Source of the DNA: Hippophae tibetana
Taxonomy: Eukaryota; Streptophyta; Magnoliopsida; Rosales; Elaeagnaceae
Direction of reading: 5' to 3'
DNA length: 64,000 bases
Assembly: GCA_037013495.1 (NCBI GenBank)
Contig: CM072801.1
Span: forward strand, 83,251,816-83,315,815
Part shown: piece after piece, positions 47,747 through 60,404 of the stretch
How the letters are laid out: each line of letters begins with the position of its first letter
Position numbering within the stretch: position 1 is the stretch's first letter
Made by a program: the position numbers and the translations under genes
The notes under the pieces: generated by a model
Told to the model about the DNA's origin: nothing
Seen by the model: only the letters and a program-made list of their open reading frames with translations
Database searches by the model: none

Positions 47747-50655
47747 CAATAACAGTAGGCATCACAATGGAACCTGATTTCTCTAGACAAATTCCATCCT
47801 TTACATCACTTAAAAAGGATTTTAATTTTTTGTTGCTAATTTCTGTTTAACATAATTTCGATTTTATTCAATAGAGCAGTAATGGAGATGTAGGTACCGG
47901 CCAAGGTTTCCTTATTTATGTGGTAAATAAATGTCTTATCTGCCAAAAAAAATAAGAGAAGAGAAACAGAAAGGGGATACTATTCATATTCTAAAAAATG
48001 GCAAAACATTTGGTGAATCTTACTTCGAACATTAAACGACCATAACTTTTGACTGGGTATCGTAACGACTATTATAATATAACAAATATAAGATCGTATC
48101 GATTAACACAATTATTGTTGGTATTGCAAGGTAACCTGATTTCTGTACCCAAATTCCATCGTTTACATAACTTATCGAGGGTTTTAAGATTTTGTCGTAA
48201 ATTTTCGTTTTTCTTACTTTCGATTTGATTCAATAGAGCTGTAAATGAGATATTGGTTCCGACAAAGGTTCCTTTATTTATGTGGTCAATAAATCTGTAT
48301 TCTTCCTAAAAAAATATGGGAGCAGAAAAAGAGAGGGGCTAGTGTTCATATTTTTGAAAATAACAAAACATTTGATGAATCAGACTTCCATCATCAAATG
48401 ACCATAACTTTTGACTAGGGTATCGTAACGACTATTATAATATATCAAATCGAAGCTCGTCTCGATCCATACAATGATTGTTGGCCTCGGAATGGAACCT
48501 GATTTCTATACACAAATTCCGTCGTTTACATCATTTAAAGAGGGTTTTAATTTTTTATTGCTACATTCCATTTTACTTAATTTCTATTTTATTCAATAGA
48601 GCAGAAAAGGAGATATTGGTGCCGACCAAGGTTTCTTTATTTATGTGGTAAAAAAATCTCTTATCTTCCAAAAGGAAAATAAGAGAAGAGAAACAGAAAG
48701 GGGCTACTATTCATATTCTTAAAAATGACAAAACATTTGGTGAATCACACTTCAAACATTAAACGACCATAACTTTTGACTGGTGCATCGTAATGACTAT
48801 TATAATATATCAAATCGAATATCATATCCATTCACACAAATAGTGTTGGCATTGCAAGGTAACCTGATTTTTATGCATAAATTCCATCTTTTACATAACT
48901 TATCGAGGGTTCTAAGATTTTTTCATAAATTTTCGTTTTAGTTACTTTCGATTTGATTCAACAGAGCTGTAAAGTAGATATCAGTTCGACAAAGGTTTCT
49001 TTATTTATCTTGTCAATAAATGTCTATTCTTCCTAACAAAAAGGGGAGCAGAAAAAGAAAGGGGCAAGTTTTCATATTTTTCAAAAATAACAAAACATTT
49101 GATGAATCAGACTTCCAACATCAAATGACCATAACATTTGACTGGGGTATCGTAACGACTATTATAATATATCAAAGTGAAGCTCGTTGCGATCCACACA
49201 ATAATTGTTGGCCTCGCAATGGAACCTGATTTCTCTAGACAAATTCCATCGTTTACATCACTTAAAGACGGTTTTAATTTTTTGTTGCTAATTTCCATTT
49301 TACTTAATTTCGAATTTATTCAATCGAGCAGTAAAGGAGATATTGGTGCCAACCAAGGTTTTGTTATTTATGTGGTAAATATATCTCTTATCTTCCAAAA
49401 GAAAAATAAGAGAAGAGAAACAGAAAGGGGCTACTATTCATATTCTCAAAAATTACAAAACATTTGGTGAATCACACGTCAAATATTAAATGACCATAAC
49501 TTTTGACTGGTGCATCGTAATGACTATTATAATATTTCAAAACGAAGCTCGTCTCGATCCACACAATAATTTTTGCCTCACAATTGAACCTAATATATGT
49601 ACCCAAATTCCATCGTTTACATCACTTAAAGAGGGTTTTAATTTTTTGTTGCCAATTTCCGTTTTACTTACTTTCGATTTTATTCAGTAGAGTAGTAAAG
49701 GAGATATAGGTGCCGGCGAAGGTTTCTTTATTTATGTGGTCTATAAATCTCTTATCATCCATAAGAAAAATAAGAGAAGAGAAATAGAGAGGGGCTACTA
49801 TTCATATTCTCAAAAATTACAAAACATTTGGTGAATCACACGTCAAACATCAAATAACCATAACTTTTGACTGGTGCATCGTAACGACTATTATAAAACA
49901 TCAAATCGAAGCTCATCTCGATCCACACAATAATTGTTGGCCTCGCAATGAAACCGGATTTTTGTACACAAATTCCTCGTTTACATCACTCAAAGAGGGT
50001 TTTAATTTTTTGTTGCTAATTTCCGTTTAAATTAATTTCGATTTTAATAAATAGAACAGTAAAGGAGATATGGATACCGGCCAAGGTTTCAATATTTATG
50101 TGGTAAATAAATCTCTTATCTGCGAAAAGAAAAATAAGAGAAGAGAAATAGAAAGGGGATACTATTCATATTCTAAAAAATGACAAAACATTTAGTGAAT
50201 CTCACTTCCAACATTAAACGACCATAACTTTTGACAGGGGTATAGTAACGACTATTATAATATATCAAATCGAAGATCGTATCGATTAACACAATTATTG
50301 TTGGCATTGCAAGGTAACCTGATTTCTGTACCCAAATTCCATCGTTTAAATAACTTATCGAGGGTTTTAAGATTTTGTCGTAAATTTCCGTGTTTACTTA
50401 ACTTTTGATTTGATTCAATAGAGCTGTAAATGATATATTGGTTCCGACAAAGTTTTCTTTATTTATTTGGTCAAAAATCTCTATTTTTCCTAAAATAATA
50501 GGGGAGCAGAAAAAGAAAGGGGCTAGTGTTCATATTTTCAAAAATAACAAAACATTTGATGAATCAAACTTCCAACATCAAATGACCCTAACATTTGACT
50601 GGGGTATCGTAACGAGTATTATAATATATCAAATCAAAGATTGCCTCGATCCACA

Positions 50656-52834
50656 CAATTATTGTTGCCCTCGCAATGTAACCTGGTTTCTATGCACAAT
50701 TTCCATCTTTACATCACTTAAAGAGGGTTTTAATATTTTGTTGCTAATTTCTGTTTTACTTAATTTCGATTTTATTCAAAAGAGCAGTAAAGGAGACCAT
50801 AACTTTCGAATAAGGTTTTTTTATTTATGTGGTTAATAAATCTCTTAACTTCCAAAAGAAAAATAAAAGAAGGGAAATAGAAAGGGGCTACTATTCATAT
50901 TCTAAACAATGACAAAACATTTGGTGACTCACACTTCAAACATTAAACGACCATAACTTTTGACTTAGGTATCGTAACGACTATTATAAGATATCAAATC
51001 TAAGATCGTATCGATTAACACAATTATTGTTGGCATTGCAAGGTAACTTAATTTCTGTACCCAAATTCCATCGTTTACATAACTTATCGAGGGTTTTAAG
51101 ATTTTGTGGTAAATTTCCGATTTAGTTACTTTCGATTTGATTCAATAGAGCTGTGAAAGAGATATCGGTTCGACAAAGGTTCCGTTCTTTATGTGGTCAA
51201 TAAATCTCTACTCTACCTAAAAAAATATGGGAGCAGAAAAAGAAAAGGGCTAGTGTTCATATTTTCAAAAATAACAAAACATTTGATGAATCAGATTTCC
51301 AACATCAAATGACCATAACTTCTGACTGGGGTATCATAACGATTATTATAATATATCAAATCGAAGCTCATCTCGATCCACACAATAATTTTTGGCCTCG
51401 CAATGGAACCTGATTTCTGTACACAAATTCCATCGGTTACATCACTTAAAGAGGGTTTTAATTTTTTTTTGCTAATTTACGTTTAACTTAATTTCGATTT
51501 TATTCAATAGAGCAGTAAAGGAGACCATAACTTTCGAAAAGTCTTTTTATTTATGTGGTTAATAAAACTCTTATCTTCCAAAAGAATATAAGAGAGGAGA
51601 AACAAAAAGGGGCTACTATTCATATTCTAAAAAATGACAATACATTTGGTGAATCACACTTCAAACATTAAACGACCATGACTTTTTACTGAGGTATCGT
51701 AACGACTATTATAATAAATCAAATCGAAGATCGTATCAATTAACACAATTAGTGTTGGCATTGCAGGGTAACTTAATTTCTGTACCCAAATTCCATCGTT
51801 TACATAACTAATCGAGGGTTTTAAGATTTTGTGGTAAATTTCCGTTTTAGTTACTTTATATTTGATTCAATAGAGCTGTAAAAGAGATATCAGTTCGACA
51901 AAGGTTCCTTTATTTATGTGGTCAATAAATCTCTATTCTTCCTAAAAAAATATGGGAGCTGAAAAAGAAAGGGGCTAGTGTTCGTATTTTCAAAAATGAA
52001 AAAACATTTCATGAATTAGACTTCCAACATCAAATGACCATAACTTTTGATTGGGTATCGTAACGATTATTATAATATATCAAATCGAAGTTCATCTCGA
52101 TCCCCACAATAATTGTTGGCCTCGCCATGGAACCTGATTTCTGTACATAAATTCCATCGTTTACATCACTAAAAGAGGATTTTAATTTTTTGTTGGAAAT
52201 TTCCGTTTAACTTAATTTCGATTTTATTCAATAGAGCAGTAAAGGAGATATTGGTGCCGGCAAAGGTTTGTTTATTTATGTGGTAAATATATCTCTTATC
52301 TTAAAAAAGAAAAATAAGAGAAGGGAAACAGAAAAATGCTACTATTCATATTCTAAAAAATGAAAAAACATTTGGTGAATCACACTTCAAACATTAATCG
52401 ACCATAACTTTTGACTGGTGCATCTTAACTACTATTATAATATTTCGAATCGAAGATCATATCGATTCACACAATTAGCGTTGGCCTTGCAAGCTAACCT
52501 GATTTCTGTACCCAAATTCCATCGTTTACATAACTTATCGAGGGTTTTCGTATTTTGTCATAAATTTCTGGTTTACTTACTTTCGAATTGATTCAATAGA
52601 GCTTTAAATGAGATATTGGTTCCGATAAAGGTTTCTTTATTTATTTGGTCAATAATTCTCTATCCTTCCTAAAAAATATGGGAGTAGAAAAGGAAAGGGC
52701 CTAGTGTTGATATTTTCAAAAATAACAAAACATTTGATGAATCAAACTTCCAACATCAAATGACCATTACATTTTGACTGTGGTATCGTAACGACTATTA
52801 TAATATATCAAATCGAAGCTCGCCTCGATCCACA
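50656..52834 (+). repeat. Hexamer X2-Y1-X1-Y1-X1-Y2, copy 1 (2179 bp)
   Basis: Monomers start at 50656, 51021, 51383, 51746, 52107 and 52472. X2 has GTTGCCCTCGCAATG and TTTCTATGCACA or TTTCTCTGCACA with CATCTTTACATC. X1 has TTTTGGCCTCGCAATGG or a close form with TACACAAATTCC. Y1 has TTTTGTGGTAAATTTCC and GATATCGGTTCGAC. Y2 has GCAAGCTAACCTG and TTTTCGTATTTTGTCATAAA. The order repeats from 52835. Confidence 0.8.
50797..50811 (+). other. Ectopic CCATAACTTT box in X monomers (example)
   Basis: Most X monomers read AAAGGAGATATTGGTGCCGG here. Five read AAAGGAGACCATAACTTTCG: at about 50797, 51525, 52976 (with CCATAGCTTT), 62001 and 63455. The 15 replaced bases contain GACCATAACTTT, the start of the conserved block that normally lies about 150 bp further on. 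So a second copy of that box has appeared at a new phase of the monomer. Confidence 0.75.
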
Positions 52835-55017
52835 CAATAATTTTTGCCCTCGCAATGGAACCTGGTTTCTCTGCACAAATTCCATCTTTACATCACTTAA
52901 AGAGGGTTTTAATATTTTGTTGCTAATTTCCGTGTTACTTAATTTCGATTTTATTCAAAAGAGCAGTAAAGGAGACCATAGCTTTCGTATAAGTTTTTTT
53001 TATTTATGTGGTTAATAAATCTCTTATCTTCCAAAAGAAAAATAAGAGAAGAGGAACAAAAAGGGGCTACTATTCATATTCTAAAAAATGACAATACATT
53101 TGGTGACTCACACTTCAAACATTAAACGACCATAACTTTTGACTGAGGTATCGTAACGACTATTATAATATATCAAATCGAAGATCGTATCCATTAACAC
53201 AATTATTGTTGGCATTGCAAGGCAACCTGATTTCTGTACCCAAATTCCCTTGCTTACTTAACTTATCGAGGGTGTTAAAATTTTGTGGTAAATTTCCGTT
53301 TTAGTTACTTTCAATTAGATTCAATAGAGCTGTAAAAGAGATATCGGTTCGACAAAGGTTCCTTTATTTATGTTGTCAATATATCTCTACTCTACCTAAA
53401 AAAATATGGGAGCAGAAAAAGAAAGCGGCTAGTGTTCATATTTTCAAAAATAACAAAACATTTGATGAATCAGACTTCCAACATCAAATGACCATAACTT
53501 TTGACTCGGGTATCGTAACGACTTTTATAATATATCAAATTGAAGCTCATCTCGATCCACACAATAATTTTTGGCTTCGCAATGGAACCTGATTTCTGTA
53601 CACAAATTCCATCGGTTACATCACTTAAAAAGGGTTTTAATTTTTTGTTGCTAATTTTCGTTTAACTTAATTTTGATTTTATTCAATAGAGATGTAAAGG
53701 AGATATTGGTGCCGGCCAAGGTTTCTTTATTTATGTGGTAAATAAATCTCTTATCTTCCAAAAGAAAAATAAGAGAAGGGAAATAGAAAGGGGCTACTAT
53801 TCATATTCTAAAAAATGACAAAACATTTGGTGAATCACACTTCAAACATTAAACGACCATAACTTTTGACTAAGGTATCGTAACGACTATTATTATATAT
53901 CAAATCGAAGATCGTATCGATTAACACAATTAGTGTTGGCATTGCAAGGTAACTTAATTTCTGTACCCAAATTCCATCGTTTACATAACTTATCGAGGGT
54001 TTTAAGATTTTGTGGTAAATTTCCGATTTAGTTACTTTTGATTTGATTCAATAGAGCTGTGAAAGAGATATCGGTTCGACAAAGGTTCCGTTCTTTATGT
54101 GGTCAATAAATCTCTACTCTACCTAAAAAAATATGGGAGCAGAAAAAGAAAAGGGCTAGTGTTCATATTTTCAAAAATAACAAAACATTTGATGAATCAG
54201 ATTTCCAACATCAAATGACCATAACTTCTGACTGGGGTATCATAACGATTATTATAATATATCAAATCGAAGCTCATCTCGATCCACACAATAATTTTTG
54301 GCCTCGCAATGGAACCTGATTTCTGTACACAAATTCCATCGGTTACATCACTTAAAGAGGGTTTTAATTTTTTTTTTGCTAATTTACGTTTAACTTAATT
54401 TCGATTTTATTCAATAGAGCAGTAAAGGAGATATTGGTGCAGGCCAAGGTTTGTTTATTTATATGGTAAATATATCTCTTATCTTCCAAAAGAAAAATAA
54501 GAGAAGGGAAACAGAAAGGGGCAACTATTCATATTCTAAAAAATGACAAAACAATTGGTGAATCACATTTCAAACATTAAACGACAATAACATTTGACTG
54601 GTGCTTGTTAACGACTATTATAAGATATCGAATCGAAGATCATATTGATTCACACAATTAGTGTTGGCCTTGCGAGGTAACCTGATTTCTGTACCCAAAC
54701 TCCATCATTTACATAACTTATCGAGGGTTTACATATTTTGTCATAAATTTCCGGTTTACTTACTTTCGAATTGATTCAATAGAGCTGTAAATGAGATATT
54801 GGTTCCGATAAAGGTTTCTTTATTTATTTGGTCAGTAAATCTCTATTCTTCCTAAACATATATGGGAGCAGAAAAAGAAAGGGGCTAGTGTTCATATTTT
54901 CAAAAATAACAAAACATTTGATGAATCAGACTTCCAACATCAAATGACCATTACATTTTACTGTGGTATCGTAACGACTATTATAATATATGAAATCGAA
55001 GCTCACCTCAATCTACA
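52835..55017 (+). repeat. Hexamer X2-Y1-X1-Y1-X1-Y2, copy 2 (2183 bp)
   Basis: Monomers start at 52835, 53200, 53562, 53927, 54289 and 54655 and follow the subtype order of copy 1. The Y1 at 53200 has ATTCCCTTGCTTACTTAAC, also seen at about 58684 in the Y monomer at 58639, another sign of exchange at a distance. The Y1-X1 part at 53927-54430 matches 51021-51523 unusually closely. Confidence 0.8.
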
Positions 55018-57912
55018 CAATAATTATTGCCCTCGTAATGGAACCTGGTTTCTCTGCACAAATTCCATCTTCACATTACTTAAAGAGGGTTTTAATTTTT
55101 TGTTCCTAATTTCTATTTTACTTAATTTCGATTTTATTCAATAGAACAGTAAAGGAGATATGGTGTGTCGACTAAGGATTTTTTATTTATGTGGTTACTA
55201 AAACTCTTATCTTCCAAAAGAAAAATAAGAGAGGAGAAAAAAAAGTGGTTACTATTCATATTCTAAAAAATGACAATACATTTGTGAATCACACTTCAAA
55301 CATTAAACGACCATAACTTTTAACTGAGGTATAGTAACGACTAGTATAATATATCAAATCGAAGATCGTATCGATTAACACAATTAGTGTTAGCATTTCA
55401 AGGTAACTTAATTTCTGTACGCAAATTCCATCGTTTACATAACTAATCGAGGGTCTTAGGATTTTGTGGTAAATTTCCGTTTTAGTTACTTTCGATTTGA
55501 TTAAATAGAGTTGTAAAAGAGATATCGGTTCGACAAAGGTTCCTTTATTTATCTGGTCAATAAATCTCTATTCTTCCTAAAAAATATGGGAGAAGAAAAA
55601 GAAAGGGGCAAGTGTTCATATTTTCAAAAATAGCAAAACATTTCATGAATTAGACTTCCAACATCAATTGACCATAACTTTTGACAAGGGTATCGTAACG
55701 ATTATTATAATATATCAAATCGAAGCTCATCTCGATCCATAGAATAATTGTTGGCCTTGCAATGGAACCTATTTTCTGTACACAAATTCCATCGGTTACA
55801 TCACTTAAAGAGGGTTTTAATTTTTTGTTGCTTATTTCTGTTTAACTTAATTTCGATTTTATTCAAAAGAGTAGTAAAGGAGATATTGGTGCTTGCCAAG
55901 GTTTCTTTATTTGTGGTAAATATATCTCTTATCTTCCAAAAGAAAAATAAGAGAAGGGAAACAGAAAGGGGCTACTATTCATATTCTAAAAATGACAAAA
56001 CATTTGGTGAATTACACTTCAAACATTAAACGACCATAACTTTTGACTGGTGCATCTTAACGACTATTATAATATATCGAATCGAAGATCGAATCGATTC
56101 ACACAATGATGGTTGGTCTTGCAAGCTAACATGATTTATGTACCCATTTTCCATCGTTCACATAACTTATCGAGGGTTTTCGTATTTTGTCATAAATTTA
56201 CGGTTTACTTACTTTCGAATTGATTCAATAGAGCTGTAAATGAGATATAGGTTCCGATAAGGGTTTCTTTATTTATTTGGTCAATAAATCTCTATTCTTC
56301 CTAAAAATATATGGGAGCAGAAAAAGAAAGGGGCTAGTGTTCATATTTTCAAAAATAACAAAACATTTGATGAATCAGACTTCCAACATCAAATGACCAT
56401 TACATTTGACTGTGGTATCGTAGCGACTATTATAATATATCAAATCGAAGCTTGCCTCGATCCACACAATTATTGTTGCCCTCGCAATGGAACCTGGTTT
56501 CTCTGCACAAATTCCATCTTTACATTACTTAAAGAGGGTTTTAATTTTTTGTTGCTAATTTCTGTTTCACTTAATTTCGATTTTATTCAATATAGCAGTA
56601 AAGGAGATATTGGTGTCGACTAAGGTTTTTTTATTTATGTGGTTAATAAAACTCTTATCTTCCAAAAGAAAAATAAGAGAGGAGAAACAAAAAAGGGCTA
56701 CTATTCATATTCTAAAAAATGACAATACATTTGTGAATCACACTTCAAACATTAAATGACCATAACTTTTAACTGAGGTATCGTAACGACTATTATAATA
56801 TATAAAATCAAAGATCATATTGATTAACACAATTAGTGTTGGCATTTCATGGTAACTTAATTTCTGTACGCAAATTCCATCGTTTACATAACTAATCGAG
56901 GGTTTTAGGATTTTGTGGTAAATTTCTGTTTTAGTTACTTTAGATTTGATTAAATAGAGCTGTAAAAGACATATTGGTTCCACAAAGGTTCCTTTATTTA
57001 TGTGGTCAATAAATCTCTATTTTTCCTAAAAAATATGGGAGCAGAAAAAGAAAGGGGCTACTGCTCATATTTTCAAAAATAGCAAAATATTTCATGAATT
57101 AGACTTCCAACATGAAATGACCATAACTTTTGACAGGGTTATCGTAACGATTATTATAATATATCAAATCGAAGCTCATCTCGATCCATAGAATAATTTT
57201 TGGCCTCGCAATGGAACCTATTTTCTGTACAAAAATTCCATCGGTTACATCACTTAAAGAGGGTTTTAATTTTTTGTTACTAATTTTTGTTTAAATTAAT
57301 TTCGATTTTATTCAAAAGAGCAGTAAAGGAGATATTGGTGCCGGCCAAGGTTTCTTTATTTATGTGGTAAATATATCTCTTATCTTCCAAAAGAAAAAGA
57401 AGAGAAGGGAAACAGAAAGGGGCTACTATTCATATTCTAAAAAATGACAAAACATTTGGTGAATCACACTTCAAACATTAAACGACCATAACTTTTGACT
57501 GGTGCATCTTAACGTCTATTATAATATATTGAATCGAAGATCGAATCGATTCACACAATTAGGGTTGGCCTTGCAAGCTAACCTGATTTTTTTACCCAAA
57601 TTCCATTGTTTACATAACTTATCGAGGGTTTTCGTATTTTGTCATAAATTTGCGGTTTACTTACTTTCGAATAGATTCAATACAAATGAGATATCGGTTC
57701 CGATAAAGGTTTCTTTATTTATTTGGTTAATAAATATCTATTCTTCCTAAAAATATATGGGAGCAGAAAAAGAAAAGGGCTAGTGTTCATATTTTCAAAA
57801 ATAACAAAACATTTGATGAATTAGACTTCCAACATCAAATGACCATAACTTTTGACTAGGGTATCCTAACGACTATTATAATATATCAAATCAAAGATCG
57901 TATCCATTAACA
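55018..57912 (+). repeat. Two tetramers X2-Y1-X1-Y2 (about 1449 and 1446 bp)
   Basis: First tetramer at 55018, 55381, 55742 and 56104; second at 56467, 56830, 57191 and 57556. Shared marks include GGTAACTTAATTTCTGTACG in Y1, CCATAGAATAATT before the X1 body, and GAATCGAAGATCGAATCGAT before Y2. This is the hexamer with one Y1-X1 dimer removed. The last unit (57556) lacks about six bases where others read CAATAGAGCTGTAAATG. Confidence 0.82.
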
Positions 57913-59334
57913 CAATTATTGTTGGCATTGCAAGGTAACTTGATTTCTGTACCCAAATTCCATTGTTTACATAACTTATCGAGGGTTTTAAGATTTTGTC
58001 GTAAATTTCCGTTTTACTTACTTTCGATTTGATTCAATAGAGCTGTAAATGAGATATTCGTTCCGAAAAAGTTTCCTTTATTTATGTGGTCAATAAATCT
58101 GTATTCTTCCTTAAAAAATATGGGAGCAGAAAAAGAAAGTGGCTAGTGTTCATATTTTCGAAAATTACAAAACATTTGATGAATCAGACTTCCGTCATCA
58201 AATGACCGTAACTTTTGACTCGGGTATCGTAACGACTATTATAATATATAAAATCGAAGCTCATCTCGATGCACACAATAATTGTTGGCCTCACTATGGA
58301 ACCTGATTTCTGTACACAAATTCCATGGTTTACATCAGTTAAAGAAGGTTTTAATTTTTTGTTGCTAATTTCGTTTAACTTAATTTCAATTTTATTCAAT
58401 AGAGTAGTAAAGGAGATATTGGTGCCGAAAAAGGTTTCTTTATTTATGTGGTAAATAAGTCTCTTATCTTCCAAAAGCAAAATAAGAGAAGAGAAACAGA
58501 AAGGGGATACTATTCATATTCTAAAAAATTACAAAACATTTGGTGAATCACACTTCAAACATTAAACGACCATAACTTTTGATTGGGTATCGTAACGACT
58601 ATTATAATATATCAAATCGAAGATCGTATCCATTAACACAATTATTGTTGGCATTGCAAGGTAACCTGATTTCTGTACCCAAATTCCCTTGCTTACTTAA
58701 CTTATCGATGGTTTTAAGATTTTGTGGTAAATTTCCGTTTTACTTACTTTCGATTTGTTTCAATAGAGCTGTAAATGAGATATTCGTTCCGACAAAGTTT
58801 CCTTTATTTATGTGGTCAATAAATCTGTATTCTTCCTTAAAAAATATGGGAGCAGAAAAAGAAAGTGGCTAGTGTTCATATTTTCGAAATTACAAAACAT
58901 TTGATGAATCAGACTTCCATCATCAAATGACCGTAACTTTTGACTAGGGTATCGTAACGACTATTATAATATATCAAATCGAAGCTCATCTCGATCCACA
59001 CAATAATTGCTGGCCTCGCAATGGAACCTGATTTCTGTACAGAAATTCCATGGTTTACATCACTTGAAGAGGGTTTTAATTTTTTGTTGCTAATTTCGAT
59101 TAACTTAATTTCAATTTTATTCAATAGAGCAGAAAAGGAGATATTGGTGCCGAAAAAGGTTTCTTTATTTATGTGGTAAATAAGTCTCTTATCTTCCAAA
59201 AGAAAAATAAGAGAAGAGAAACAGAAAGGGGATACTAATCATATTCTAAAAAATTACAAAACATTTGGTGAATCACACTTCAAACATTAAACGACTATTA
59301 TAATATATCAAATCGAAGATCGTATCGATTCACA
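57913..59334 (+). repeat. Tandem duplication of a Y-X dimer (726-bp offset)
   Basis: Monomers start at 57913 (Y), 58276 (X), 58639 (Y) and 59001 (X). The two dimers share GAGATATTCGTTCCGA, AAGTTTCCTTTATT, CTTCCTTAAAAAATATGGG, GAAAGTGGCTAG, CATATTTTCGAAA and TGCCGAAAAAGG, which are not found together elsewhere in the zone. The Y at 57913 follows another Y (57556), so the alternation slips here. Confidence 0.82.
59001..59334 (+). repeat. X monomer with a 30-bp deletion removing the conserved block (334 bp)
   Basis: Other X monomers read AAACGACCATAACTTTTGAC, then the block up to TAACGACTATTATAAT. Here the tail reads CATTAAACGACTATTATAAT. The deletion runs from one ACGAC to the next, leaving a single ACGAC at 59291-59295. 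The GACCATAACTTTTGAC box is lost, while the TATTATAATATAT part is kept. Confidence 0.88.
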
Positions 59335-59698
59335 CAATTAGTGTTGACCTTACATGGTAACCTTATTTCTGTACCAAATTCCATCGTTTAAATAACTTAT
59401 CGAGGGTTTTAAGATTTTGTCGTAAATTTCTGTGTTTACTTAACTTTCGATTTGATTCAATAGAACTGTAAATGAGATATTGGTTCCGACAAGGGTTTCT
59501 TTATTTATTTGGTCAATAAATCTCTATTTTTCCTAAAATAATAGGGGAGCAGGAAAAGAAAGGGGCTAGTGTTCATATTTTCAAAACTAACAAAACATTT
59601 GATGAATAAGACTTCCAACATCAAATGACCATTACATTTAACTATGGTATCGTAACGACTTTTATAATATATCAAATCGAAGCTCGCCTCGATCCACA

Positions 59699-60042
59699 CA
59701 ATAATTGTTGCCCTCGCAAAGAAACCTTGTTTCTCTGCACTTAAAGAGGGTTTTAATATTTTATTGCTAATTTCCATTTTACTTAATTTCGATTTTAATC
59801 AATAGAGAAGTAAAGGAGATATTGGTGTCGACTAAGTTTTTTTTATTTATGTGGTTAATAAAACTCTTATCTTCCAAAAGAAAAATAACAGAGGAGAAAC
59901 AAAAAGGGGCTACTATTCATATTCTAAAAAATGAAAATACATTTGGTGAATCACACTTCAAACATTAGACGACCATAACTTTTGACTCAGGTATCGTAAC
60001 GACTATTATAATATATCAAATCGAAGATCGTATCGATTAACA
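59699..60042 (+). repeat. X2 monomer with a 20-bp deletion (344 bp)
   Basis: Intact X2 units read CTCTGCACAAATTCC, then TTTACATCACTTAAAGAGGG. This one reads CTCTGCACTTAAAGAGGG, with the join at about 59740. The deletion joins two CAC triplets, again a microhomology junction. Confidence 0.85.
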
Positions 60043-60404
60043 CAATTAGTGTTGGCAATGCAAGGTAACTTAATTTCTGTACCCAAATTCTATCGTTAAC
60101 ATAACTTATCGAAGGTTTTAAAATTTTGTGGTAAATTTTCGTTTTAGTTACTTTCGATTCGATTCAATAGAGCTGTAAAAGAGATATCGGTTCGACAAAG
60201 GTTCCTTGATTTATGTGGTCAATAAATCTCTACTCTATCTAAAAAAATATGGGAGCAGAAAAAGAATGGGGCTAGTGTTCATATTTTCAAAAATAACAAA
60301 ACATTTGATGAATCAGACTTCCAACATCAAATGACCATTACATTTAACTGTGGTATCGTAACGACTATTATAATATATCAAATCGAAGCTCGTCTCGATC
60401 AATA

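Larger units (their letters stand above)
45930..50655 (+). repeat. X/Y array with phase slips (13 monomers)
   Basis: Monomers start at 45930 X, 46295 Y, 46659 X, 47023 Y, 47385 Y-bodied hybrid, 47747 X, 48109 Y, 48472 X, 48837 Y, 49199 X, 49564 X, 49928 X and 50292 Y. The XXX run from 49199 is related to the XXX runs at 43011 and 44470: its middle monomer shares TTATTCAGTAGAGTAG, GTCTATAAATCTC and CATAAGAAAAATAAG with theirs. It is more diverged, so it is an earlier copy of that module. Confidence 0.85.

Noticed and set aside
50438-50836. 132-codon reading frame, the longest in the window
   Set aside because: It spans parts of a Y and an X monomer and equivalent positions in neighbouring monomers are closed. 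Chance opening in repeat DNA.
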